Notes: generated by a model not told the origin, from the letters alone. A stretch of DNA of 64,000 nt from Conchocele bisecta (GCA_029237695.1 CM055266.1:110625370-110689369); one strand, 5' to 3'; counted from the first letter of the stretch, positions 56,033 through 64,000 are shown. Numbers and translations: made by a program.

Positions 56033-56437
56033 GTACCAGTCTAGAAACTAGAAACACGAGTATGCATATGTCTGGCATGAGATTAGTTTTTGTTATAATG
56101 ATTTCTAGGAACGAAAACCAAGATCCTGGTTTTTAGCTAAGACACCCGATACATGGACTTGAAATACGAATATTGAAATAGAAAGAATAAACGACAAAGT
56201 ATATTTGTTTAAGCTAATAGATAATGATTCTGCTAATTCAAAACATTACCCCGGCACGTATGGGACACGCCATGTGATTGTGTACCTTCGGACATATGCG
56301 TTATTTCATTAAAATTTACAATATTTTTCAGAAATAAAGTCAAAAGTTGACAAGTACTTTGAAAAATTTCGTGTTCTTAAATAATCCTTGGTGCTCTGGT
56401 CATCTATGATCAAATTATGCGTATATGATTGTGTACA
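56033..56437. other. Intron with a partial fold-back relative
   Basis: 56266-56375 (CATGTGATTGTGTACCTTCG, TTTACAATATTTTTCAGAAA, GTCAAAAGTTGACA) is one arm of the fold-back described at 49255-49490. Nothing else recognised. Confidence 0.6.
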
Positions 56438-56653
56438 TGTGGAACCTCTCTAAACCGGACACCAATAACATGTGATCTTATTTTTGATGAATTTCTTGGT
56501 CATTTATCTCAGGTGATAATGTCAGTTCGTGATCGGACAGCACACAACTATGGCTCAAACTTATCAAATTCCTGATTTACAGTGAAACCTCTCTAAGCCG
56601 GACAACCTGGGGCCCTGACAGGGTGTCCGGTTTAGAGAGGTTTCACTGTATTT
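56438..56653. mobile_element. Pogo-type termini, family M, adjoining an exon acceptor
   Basis: GTGGAACCTCTCTAAACCGG at 56441 and a 78-bp palindrome at 56575-56652 (CAGTGAAACCTCTCTAAGCC ... TTTAGAGAGGTTTCACTGTA). The palindrome ends 43 bp before the exon at 56696. Confidence 0.75.
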
Positions 56654-56695
56654 TCATCACCAATTGCTGCCAGATATCATGCGTTTCCTTTGTAG

Positions 56696-56903
56696 CGTCA
56701 CGGGCGACATTCGCGTCAACAGGAACCTACTGGAATACGAGATGTACAAATTGACCGTTCTTGCGACGAATGTACGGACGAACACCTCGGACGAAACCCG
56801 TATAACGGTGGCCAGGATTCCGGACGAGTCACAGTTGAACGGATATCTGCCATTTGTATCGAACGGATTCGAATCGGAATATAGACATATAATTAAAAAG
56901 CGG
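56696..56903 (+). CDS. Adhesion-type gene exon: C-terminal half of the cadherin-like repeat
   Basis: The acceptor GCGTTTCCTTTGTAG precedes C GTC ACG, which joins the previous exon as FTID-S-VTGDIRVN. TGDIRVNRNLLEYEMYKLTV then LATN matches the cadherin consensus TGxIxVxxxLDYE-xYxLxVxA, retaining the Glu of L-x-x-E. The usual DxNDN calcium linker is not evident; the domain is followed by TRITVARIPDESQLNGYLPF and EYRHIIKKR. An NTS sequon is present. An earlier AG at 56673 gives the wrong phase and was not chosen. The donor CGG|GTATGT is in phase 0, and a minisatellite element begins within a few bases of it. Confidence 0.7.
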
Positions 56904-56904
56904 G

Positions 56905-57225
56905 TATGTACGGAGCCCTGCAGGGGACATGGATTCTTTTTATTAATTCGTTCCCACGAAATAACAATTCGTTCCCTCAATGTAACAATTCGTTCCCTCG
57001 AATTAACAATTCGTTCCCACGATATAATAATTCGTTCCCTCGAATTAACAATTCGTTCCTACGAAATAACAATTTGTTCCTTCAATTTAACATTTCGTTC
57101 CCTCGAATTAACAATTCGTTCCCACGATATAACAATTCGTTCCCACGAATTAACAATTCGTTCCCGTGGGAACAAATTGTTATTTCGTGGGAACGAATTG
57201 TTAAATTTAGGGAACGAATTGATAG
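56905..57225. mobile_element. Family P copy 3: 21-bp minisatellite at a splice donor
   Basis: TACGGAGCCCTGCAGGGGAC, then about ten ACAATTCGTTCCCTCGAATTA-type units and about two inverted units. The TACGGAGCC end starts five bases into the GTATGT donor. 57226-57435 shows nothing else. Confidence 0.85.
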
Positions 57226-57435
57226 TTAATTAAGTCGTCCTGATACACCAGTTAAGTGATCTTACCTACGTGACCTTTTGCGTTGAGACGAATTATTGAC
57301 TGGTCAAGTTTTCAACGGCATTAACTGGTTTATTTGCATTTCGAAACTAGTTCATTCTTTGATCAAATGCGTTTTTTATAAGCTGAAAACATTTACAAAT
57401 ACTTTAGATATTGATGAGATGGTTCGTAAGCTCAT

Positions 57436-57742
57436 CTGTAGCCGATTTCATCAACATTGCAAAGTATACTTAGCTAGCAAAGTATACTTTGAGGGAGAAA
57501 TTTTCAATTTTAGGATAAATTTGTTATTTTTTATTATACTGAATTTGTTACATTATCACAGCCATTTTGGCTGTGATAATGTAATAAATTCAGTATAATA
57601 ATTCTGCATACTTTTAATCATCAAATATATGCAGTTGTTAGTTTTATATGAAATAATGCATTTCAGGAAAAATAAATGATTACTCCCTCAAAGTATACTT
57701 TGTTAGTAAAGTATACTTTGCAATGTTGGTGAAATCGGCTAG
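57436..57742. mobile_element. Fold-back MITE, family D, copy 4
   Basis: CTGTAGCCGATTTCATCAAC to ATGTTGGTGAAATCGGCTAG, very like copy 2. 57743-57913 is remaining intron ending in TATTCTGTTTTAG. Confidence 0.9.
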
Positions 57743-57913
57743 GATATACAGCGTTGGCACTGTTGCATTTATGGGATGTACTGTTGAAAGTGTTAAACTG
57801 TATTAAGTCGTCTTATCCTGTCTGAAATGTTGTGAGTAAAAATCGTAGAAATTAAAGTAATAGCCGGTAATATCTGAAGAACAATATAAACGTGTAGCGA
57901 TATTCTGTTTTAG

Positions 57914-58201
57914 GCAGCCTTCACAATCCCGACGGCAGTGAACTTCAGCTTGCAAAAGGCGGCAATTGACGACATACGAGTGGGAACGAATGTGCGCTTC
58001 ACCCTCGCGATAACGTTTCCGGTGAACGTTTTCCCCGCCGGTCTCGACATGCTGGTGGAACTATTCACCCCTGACAACGAAACCACCGTCATGATCCTGT
58101 GTGACGTCATCGTCAGGCATACACAGGCCATTAATCTCCAGTTCAACGGAAGTGCCGAGGTCAACATGAGCTCCTCCAAGGACGGAAATCCAGTAACACT
58201 G
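57914..58201 (+). CDS. Adhesion-type gene exon: first repeated beta-rich module, part 1
   Basis: Acceptor TATTCTGTTTTAG and donor CTG|GTGAGT bound a 96-codon exon, phase 0 at both ends. The frame includes AAFTIPTAVNFSLQKAAIDD, IRVGTNVRFTLAITFPVNVF, LDMLVELFTPDNETTVMILC and LQFNGSAEVNMSSSKDGNP. The ELFTPDNETTVMILC block recurs in altered form in the exon at 63834 (HAFTPVYTSGDMSIC). Sequons NFS, NET, NGS and NMS indicate an extracellular glycosylated segment. Strand-rich, Val/Thr alternating sequence suggests an Ig-like beta sandwich. The minus-strand frame at 57910-58179 is a shadow. Confidence 0.75.
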
Positions 58202-58280
58202 GTGAGTGGTTTGGTTCTGTCTTATCTTTATCAGGCTGCGGGGTTTGGCAAAAAGTCATTCACTTGAAAGAAAGAGCTGG

Positions 58281-58519
58281 AGGCCGTTTCGATAAACATC
58301 GTACGACTAAAATGTTCGTAAGTGCAAAATTATGATAGTCTGTAAATTTAACAATAACAATATTTTCTTGCAAACAATGTTTGGACTTACATTAATTGAG
58401 CATAGGCTGCATATGCAGCCTATGTTCATTAATGTAAATACATCAATTGAAATTTCCAAACGATCTTAAATTTACACTGACGAACATTTTAGTCGAACGA
58501 AGTTTAGTGAACCGGGCCG
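58281..58519. mobile_element. Fold-back MITE, family F, copy 5
   Basis: AGGCCGTTTCGATAAACATC to AAGTTTAGTGAACCGGGCC; central GCTGCATATGCAGCC. 58582-58640 after it is an inverted half of MITE A (GGCTCATCTGGATCTGCACT). Confidence 0.85.
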
Positions 58520-58662
58520 CTGGTGTCAGTTTTAATGATACATTACACCAGTTTACATTGATTAATATTTTCCGGAGTAATGGATATGGTGGACGGCTCA
58601 TCTGGATCTGCACTGTTTGCATAAACCGCTGTAGTGGGGTTAACATTATATATAAGAATCAA

Positions 58663-59098
58663 GGTGTATGATCACGTGGTACTTACAACAACAACAAGTA
58701 CTGAAACTTCCAGGATCCATCCGATTCAAAGTACGTATTCTTTTATAGTGTCCTTATTACGTAACGGATTTTGATGAAATATGGCGCATCAAACGCGTCT
58801 TGTTAAGCTGAATTTGGTGGTCTCTGTACGTTGGGCCAGACCTATGTCGTTTTTGCGAAGAATCGATTTCCATGTCTACCGACACGGAAATCGATTCTTC
58901 GCAAAAACGACATAAGTCTGTGCCGAAATCCCTGGACGACCAAATGCAGCTCATGAAGACGCGTTTGCTGCGCCATATTTCATCAAAATCCGTTTCATAT
59001 TAAGGAAAATATCAAATAATACTTACTTTGGAGTGGGCAAGATTTCAACACTTTCAGCCAATTTTGTTGTTGTTATAACCACGTGAGCATGCACCTTG
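58663..59098. mobile_element. Fold-back element, family G, copy 4
   Basis: AAGGTGTATGATCACGTGGT ... AACCACGTGAGCATGCACCT. A near-perfect inner palindrome on GAAATCGATTCTTCGCAAAA. 59099-59467 holds no recognised feature. Confidence 0.88.
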
Positions 59099-59467
59099 AG
59101 AATGGCGTTTCAGAAGAGCCTGGCCAAAGACTAGCATCACTTTCTTATTCCTGTGGACATGGTGGTTCAATCAGATGTCATATGCATGTGTACAGTTAGA
59201 TATGGTAATTGTTGTTGGTTGCGATTAAATGCCACTTGATTTGCATTAAATGCGATGACGTATTTTAATTTAATCGCTTGCAATGAAATATTTACGCAAA
59301 TTAGTCGAACGAATAAAATAAAGATTTTATCAATGACGCACGCAATCAATATTGCACGAATATCGCTCTACTCTGTGGGTGTATAGTTTCGAGTCGATTA
59401 TACACAGTGATTCATTTCAGAATGGTTAGGTAGTCGGAAATTTAAGGGGTGACTGGAAGAAAAGGAC

Positions 59468-59999
59468 TACTGTCTGTTTCAAGAAACCTGCCATATAAAC
59501 AATGCAAAAACAATAGTTTCGATAATATTAAATTTTATCAAAATAAATTTAAGAATGAGCTTTCGTTTTATTTGGTCAAATATTGATTTTATTGCGAAAA
59601 ATGTATTTGCCTATGGGAATTTGACATGGGGGGAAAGGAGGTAGAGGTGCCGTGGGAGGAGTCAAAAACGAATGAAATTGGAAATTGACTCCGAAACCGG
59701 CCTAGATAGCTTGGAAATGATCAAAAAAACAAAAGCTAAATTTTGAAAATCAACCAACTATTTCTGAAATTAGAAAAATGTCCCCATATTAAATCCCCAT
59801 AGACAAGTGAAGATGTCTATTGCGAATTAACATGGAGAACTTGTCTTTTCGCAATTAAATCAATATAGGACCAAATTTCACGAAATAAAGAAGGCTCAAT
59901 CTTAAATTTTGCTAAAATTTAATATTATCGAAAACAATTTTTTTTTGCTTTCGTTCTATGGCCGTACAATTTGGGCAGGTTTCCTGCAACAGACAGTAG
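59468..59999. mobile_element. Family-H fold-back, copy 3
   Basis: CTGTCTGTTTCAAGAAACCT and GGTTTCCTGCAACAGACAG ends; inner GGGAATTTGACATGGGGG and GTGGGAGGAGTCAAAAACGA as in copies 1 and 2. Confidence 0.82.
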
Positions 60000-60116
60000 C
60001 ACCATTTGTCCACACACCCCTTCAACTTAACAATGGATAGTTAATCCATCTATTTAGAGATTAGGCTATAATTATAATTTTTCAATTAGCATTAATTAAT
60101 TGTATTTATTGCACGA

Positions 60117-60503
60117 TAATTCCAGCACAAAAATATTTACACAATTCCCTAACATTTGATTGGCCTGTAACAAGTCTCTGTCCAAAATTTATATCCCAGT
60201 AAACTCCCACGCCGAACTACTTTCCGTAACCGTGAGACGCAGTTAAAATAATTCTTAAGAAAACGGAAAATAAACACATTTTCTTGATGAATTTATTTCA
60301 AATGCTGGAATTATAAGGAATGAATAGCCTTTTCGTGGAATTATAAGGAATGAATGGCCTTTTCGTGGAATTTATCGGGGATATAAACTTGGAAAAGTCG
60401 CGGGAATACTGGACGAGGCCTTCCGGCCTTCGTCCAGTATTCCCGCGACTTTTCCAAGTTTATACCCCAATAAATTCCACAAAAAGGCCATTCATTCCTA
60501 TAA
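60117..60503. mobile_element. Fold-back composite, family C, copy 5 (short loop)
   Basis: TAATTCCAGCACAAAAATAT to ATGCTGGAATTATA. AAGGAATGAATRGCCTTTTC is duplicated at the start of the hairpin; loop GAGGCCTTCCGGCCTTCGTC. Confidence 0.9.
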
Positions 60504-60906
60504 TGTACCATTTACTGATTGTCTTCGATCCATATTTTAAATCGATCCATATCTTAAATATATCCATCTTAAATCTATCCATATTGTAAAACAGCCTTCA
60601 ATTGTTGAAGGAATGTGCTAGCATTTCCGGAACGAAATCGGCCAATATGGCACAGTCCTTTGCACCAATCAAACTACCTGCATTCGAACATGAGAACGGA
60701 ATACATGCTCAGACAATGATATAACAACATGTACTGCACTCCGCGCTGGCGTAAACTGTTTCACGTCAAAAAATACACCGGTTTTCTGACGAGACACCAC
60801 TAAACTGTCCTTAGCACTCTCAAATAAATATAGGATTTCAAACGAGACATTTATATTTGATATGAGATTTATGAAACGAGTCACACACAATTTATGAACC
60901 GAGCCT
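60504..60906. other. Intron without recognised features
   Basis: A few TCCATATTTTAAATC-type short repeats at 60528-60590; otherwise nothing. Confidence 0.5.
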
Positions 60907-61090
60907 CTGTAGCCGATTTCATCAAAATTGCAAAGTATACTTATCTAGCAAAGTATACTTTGAGGGAGTAATCAATTATTTTTCCCAAAATGCATTGTTT
61001 CATATAGAACTAACCACTGCATATATTTGATGATTAAAAGTATGTATAATTATGATACTGAATTTATTAAATTATCACAGCCAAAATGGT
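60907..61090. mobile_element. Fold-back MITE, family D, copy 5 (left half)
   Basis: CTGTAGCCGATTTCATCAAA, inverted AAGTATACTT blocks, TCACAGCCAAAATGG; the second half is missing. 61091-61340 is unremarkable intron. Confidence 0.82.
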
Positions 61091-61340
61091 GATGCGGCCA
61101 GCCAATCGAATTCGCTCCAGGTGTTTATTACACGTGTGTCATAACACATTTATGAACTGATTGAAACACGGCATAACAAGGGTGTCATGTGATAAACACA
61201 ATTTTCGTCTGAACTACACTGTGTTTATGTAGTATCTTCTGCGTGTAGCTGAATGGGAATTAGTTAGGAATCCGGCGCCTCTTTCGACGTGAAACATTTT
61301 ACGCCGGCCCGGAGTGCAGACCCAATGCTAACCAGATGTC

Positions 61341-61539
61341 GTTGTTGTAGCTTGACTTGATTGTAACACTGACTTGATTGTAGCCTAACTTGAGTGTAGC
61401 ATACCTTGATTGTAGCACGACCTGATTGTACATATATCATGCCGTGATTGTAATTTGACTTGATTGTATACTAACTTGATTGTAACATGACTTGATTGTA
61501 CATGTATCATGCCGTGATTGTATCTTGACTTGATTGTAG
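61341..61539 (+). repeat. Short tandem repeat of (A)CTTGATTGTAGC units ending in a splice acceptor
   Basis: About eleven units of 14-19 bp with the core TTGATTGTA, some within a 65-bp higher-order unit (ACATGTATCATGCCGTGATT). The last unit, ACTTGATTGTAG, is the acceptor of the exon at 61540. Upstream units ending in GTAG (near 61380, 61397, 61412) could act as alternative acceptors. Confidence 0.8.
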
Positions 61540-61761
61540 CCTGATCGCGCGACCATCGACTTTGGTGTCGTATCCAATAGCGGCGTGAATACAAACACGG
61601 AGGACGAGAGCACGATATACATCGACTACTCCGCCGTCATGATCGATAACCCTGCAACCACTCCCGGTGTCTACTACGTCAGCGCAGGCGCAGAGTACGA
61701 GAACGAGGGAGCTATCTGGGTCGGGCAGGCGTCTCTCACCGCCATAGTTGATGGTAACCTG
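61540..61761 (+). CDS. Adhesion-type gene exon: repeated module, part 2
   Basis: A 74-codon exon, phase 0 at both ends: acceptor TTGATTGTAG, donor AACCTG|GTATGT. The frame includes PDRATIDFGVVSNSGVNTNT, EDESTIYIDYSAVMIDN, TPGVYYVSAGAEYENEGAIW and VGQASLTAIVDGNL. The order IDFGxVxNxG, then a D/E-rich turn, then I-x-I-x-Y-x-A-x-x-x-D resembles the conserved-repeat/DUF11-type modules of bacterial surface proteins; this is a resemblance from memory, not a database hit. It completes the module begun in the exon at 57914. Confidence 0.7.
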
Positions 61762-61766
61762 GTATG

Positions 61767-61975
61767 TTAACCCTTAAAAGGCTGGAACTGAAAATTATCA
61801 TCTGCTGTTGTGTCATATTTTCTCATTTACTCAAGAAAATATGGTTTGACAGCACTTTAGAATAATTTCCAATGGAAATTATTCTAAAGTGCTGCCAAAC
61901 CATGTTTTTGTTGAGAAAACTGTAAATTAAAAATAGAACAGCAGACGATAAAATTTAATTCATTGTAAGGGTTAA
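61767..61975. mobile_element. Fold-back MITE, family Q, copy 3, at an exon donor
   Basis: TTAACCCTTAAAAGGCT to TTGTAAGGGTTAA; centre TTTCCAATGGAAATTATTC. It starts five bases after the end of the exon at 61761, directly behind the GTATG of the donor. Confidence 0.85.
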
Positions 61976-62078
61976 AGCGACCCACAGACTTATTACATAT
62001 AGTTTCTGTTTCTAGTTTTATATATTTGAAGGGGTCAGTGGAAGCAGGGTCTGACTCCTTCGTGGAGTTAGCCCCATT

Positions 62079-62462
62079 CAGGCATAAACGCAGAAGGGGT
62101 GCGACGGGTGCGTACGGACCCCCCTTAGCCCTTTCAACACCACAGGCCTATATAGTGGTATTGGCAAAAAGTGTAGATCCAGATGAGCCGGCTCGTGACG
62201 AGCCGTCTCATCAGGATCTGCACTTTTTGCAAGTAATTTTTCAAAATTTGAGAACAAAAACACCCTCTGTTCATAAAATGGACTGGTCTGAAAATCATCT
62301 TGTGATGATTGGATTGTGTTGCAAACTTAACTTAATCCATTCCAGTTACTTCGGGGTGAAAGGGTCTGCCGAGGTCTGTCCGTGGATGTGCAAACCAATA
62401 TGTTTAGCCCTTCCAGCCGTCGATAACGCATCCCCCTAAATTAATTCCTGCGTACGGGCCTG
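62079..62462. mobile_element. Composite: outer GC-rich fold-back containing MITE A copy 10
   Basis: CAGGCATAAACGCAGAAGGG and the inverted TGCGTACGGGCCTG. MITE A at 62125-62365 has lost its last terminal bases. Same arrangement as 30709-31083. 61976-62078 contains a short open stretch (GSVEAGSDSFVELAPF) without splice support. Confidence 0.85.
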
Positions 62463-62573
62463 CCATTATTCCACTGATCCATTCAATTTCTAACCGATGT
62501 GTAAGATATCCCAAATTTAAATTTCCATGTACAAGTAGAGTTGAATCAGAGAATGCACATACCTCCGCTATTA

Positions 62574-62990
62574 TTATAGGAATGAATGGTCTTTTTGTGG
62601 AATTTATCGGGGTATAAACTTAAAAAAGTCACGGGAATACTGGACGAAGCGATAAAAAATTACAATTTTTTTTTATATATATTTTTTTTTTTTTCGAAAA
62701 TTGTAATTTTTTAAAGCCTCGTCCAGTATTCCCGCGACTTTTCCAAGTTTATATCCCCGATAAATTCCACAAAAAGGCCATTCATTCCTTACAATTCCAG
62801 CATTTGAAATAAATTCATAAAGAAAATGTGTTTATTTTCCGTTTTCTTAATAATAATTTTAACTGCGCCTTACGGTTATGGAAAGTAGTTCGGCGATGGG
62901 AGTTTACTTGGATATACATTTTGGACAGACTTGCTACGGGCCAATCACATGTTAGGGAATTGTGTAAATATTGTTGTGCTGGAATTATTA
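62574..62990 (-). mobile_element. Fold-back composite, family C, copy 6 (inverted, long loop)
   Basis: The hairpin comes first (GGAATGAATGGTCTTTTTGT), then the TCCAGCATTTGAAATAAATT to TGTGCTGGAATTATTA segment. The loop contains ATTACAATTTTTTTTTAT and complement. Confidence 0.88.
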
Positions 62991-63011
62991 TATTATATGG
63001 TCATAAAAAAT

Positions 63012-63368
63012 AAGTACTTGGTTCTCAGACACGGGGTTTGCGGTATGTGAAGCGGGAGGGCGGATTGTTTTAATACATTATATATATATATATATTTATT
63101 TTTTTAGATGTTCGTCTCTGATTTTTTTTCAAGTTGCCAGATGCATATATGCGGGAACCTGAAACAGAGACACAAATCCACGTCTAAAGATGATATAGTA
63201 GCTTTAAGGAACATAATGTGTTTGTCTTTATATTTGTGTCTCTGATTTTGTTTCAGACATGATTTAATATATTTTTGCATGTTAGTGTTTTTATTTCTCT
63301 ATTACGATAAAATGCTCGACGCGCAGGGATTATTCAGGCGCGGCGATATCTGAGAACCGAAGTAATAT
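63012..63368. repeat. Possible MITE with TACTTGGTTCTCAGA termini
   Basis: AGTACTTGGTTCTCAGACAC and the inverted ATATCTGAGAACCGAAGTAA, 357 bp apart. It contains a (TA)n/T-rich run at 63080-63105 and GTCTCTGATTTTTTTTC / GAAACAGAGAC arms. Only one copy is in the window. Confidence 0.5.
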
Positions 63369-63520
63369 GTATGGCCTAATATGGATCTGGTTCTGATATT
63401 ACATCGCTTATCGCTTTAGATCACGGCGCTCACACTGTGACGTCAGCCCTTTTTGTGTCCCGGAACCATTTGCAGAAGGACACGATTTCTGATCCTTCAC
63501 AATTGTTACAGGGTGCGGAA

Positions 63521-63594
63521 AAATCGCACCGACCCGGGACATGAACCGGGACCACTGGTTTACCGTTCCATCTCTCTACCTACCAAGCTAACAT
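63521..63594 (-). repeat. tRNA-like SINE head, inverted
   Basis: On the minus strand: TTAGCTTGGTAGGTAGAGAG (A-box region) and CCCGGTTCATGTCCCGGG (B box GGTTCATGTCC). It aligns with 33536-33608 (TAGCTCAGTCGGTTAGAGCG ... TTCCCGGTTAGAGCC). 63595-63833 is intron ending in a strong acceptor tract. Confidence 0.6.
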
Positions 63595-63833
63595 ATCTAC
63601 ACTTCCTCTCCATAGTGAGTTATGCAATGAGTAATGTGATGTTCGTCCCAGAATTTGATTTTTATTTCGTTTCCGAATTCCTTTTCGTTGGGAGCGGGGA
63701 GTGGGTGGGTAACGAACATTTATCACAGTCGTTCGTTGAACATCGAATGTCACAGGGCGATGAAAAATGCACAGCCAGTCCCGGACTGAAACAGTGGATT
63801 TCGTTATTTTGTCATGTTTGTTTCCCGTTACAG

Positions 63834-64000
63834 ACCGTAGATACCGCGGCTACATTTGAGACAGGTGCGCCCACCAACATGGCCCTGGGAAGTTCACACC
63901 TGATCACGGCAGAGATGTTTCTCCCCTACCCCTCGGCCACCTACATCTTTCACGCCTTCACGCCCGTCTACACGTCCGGAGACATGTCAATCTGCGCCAT
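63834..64000 (+). CDS. Adhesion-type gene exon: second repeated module, cut by the window end
   Basis: The acceptor TGTTTGTTTCCCGTTACAG opens a phase-0 frame that stays open to the window edge: TVDTAATFETGAPTNMALGS, SHLITAEMFLPYPSATYIFH, AFTPVYTSGDMSICA. The G-x-S-H-L-I/F-x-x-x-x-F-P ... FTPxxxxxxMxIC pattern repeats that of the exon at 57914 (G-T-N-V-R-F ... FTPDNETTVMILC), so a second copy of the two-exon module begins here. The gene therefore extends beyond the window, with an unknown number of further modules. Confidence 0.75.

Noticed and set aside
31896..60589. MNGLFVEFIGDINLEKSREY-type frames at 31896, 32852 and 60350
   Set aside because: Each is a read-through of the family-C hairpin arm and loop; identical in non-coding copies.
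62030..62080. Possible exon GSVEAGSDSFVELAPF between the exons at 61540 and 63834
   Set aside because: No GT donor (GCATAA follows), and the flanking exons already join in phase 0 without it.
1..64000. CRISPR array, phage, operon or bacterial defence system
   Set aside because: Direct repeats here are satellite or transposon-internal arrays with no unique spacers of constant length; gene structure is eukaryotic and spliced.

Overview
The window is eukaryotic, AT-rich and dominated by short mobile elements. Families recognisable from the sequence (oyster/clam-type tandem-array elements ending in a GGGGGTATA motif, GCTCACCT-type elements, Tc1, CR1/jockey-like and L1-like LINEs, a Ty3/gypsy fragment, tRNA-like SINE heads, very many fold-back MITEs) suggest a bivalve mollusc. 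This is inferred from remembered repeat families, not from a database match. Typical CAG|GTAAG-type splice signals are present. There are no operons, no CRISPR array and no prokaryotic gene structure.

Layout. 1-1.63 kb: the end of a 67-bp satellite. 1.7-9.4 kb: MITEs and fold-backs around two 132-bp exons of an unrecognised minus-strand gene (5347-5478 and 7720-7851). 9.5-15 kb: a tandem-array element and two decayed, oppositely oriented copies of a gene family with an HEExDTR motif, one split by a fold-back. 15-26.3 kb: MITEs, a decayed Ty3/gypsy RNase H-integrase, a LINE endonuclease fragment, and a decayed Tc1 element carrying a nested 1.6-kb element. 27-28.6 kb: a LINE reverse transcriptase interrupted by a MITE. 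29.9-30.2 kb: a possible terminal exon followed by AATAAA.

The main host gene starts at 31371 (plus strand, signal peptide, perfect CAG|GTAAGA donor) and continues past the right edge of the window. After a ~21.7-kb intron full of elements (including a 3.4-kb 5'-truncated L1-like LINE at 39.5-42.8 kb), exons at 53139, 55055, 55813, 56696, 57914, 61540 and 63834 join without a frame break. They encode a secreted or surface protein: signal peptide, Cys-rich (EGF-like?) segment, a cadherin-like repeat, then phase 0-0 exons encoding a repeated beta-rich module that resembles bacterial-type conserved repeat (DUF11-like) domains. The gene is inferred to act in cell adhesion or extracellular matrix.

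Most introns of this gene are packed with fold-back MITEs. Several elements lie within a few bases of splice sites, and one acceptor is the last unit of a short tandem repeat. Over 20 dispersed repeat families were recognised by comparing copies within the window. Family letters (A, B, C...) are labels made for this annotation only. Element boundaries are generally good to about 10 bp; exon boundaries are given to the base as read from splice signals and frame.
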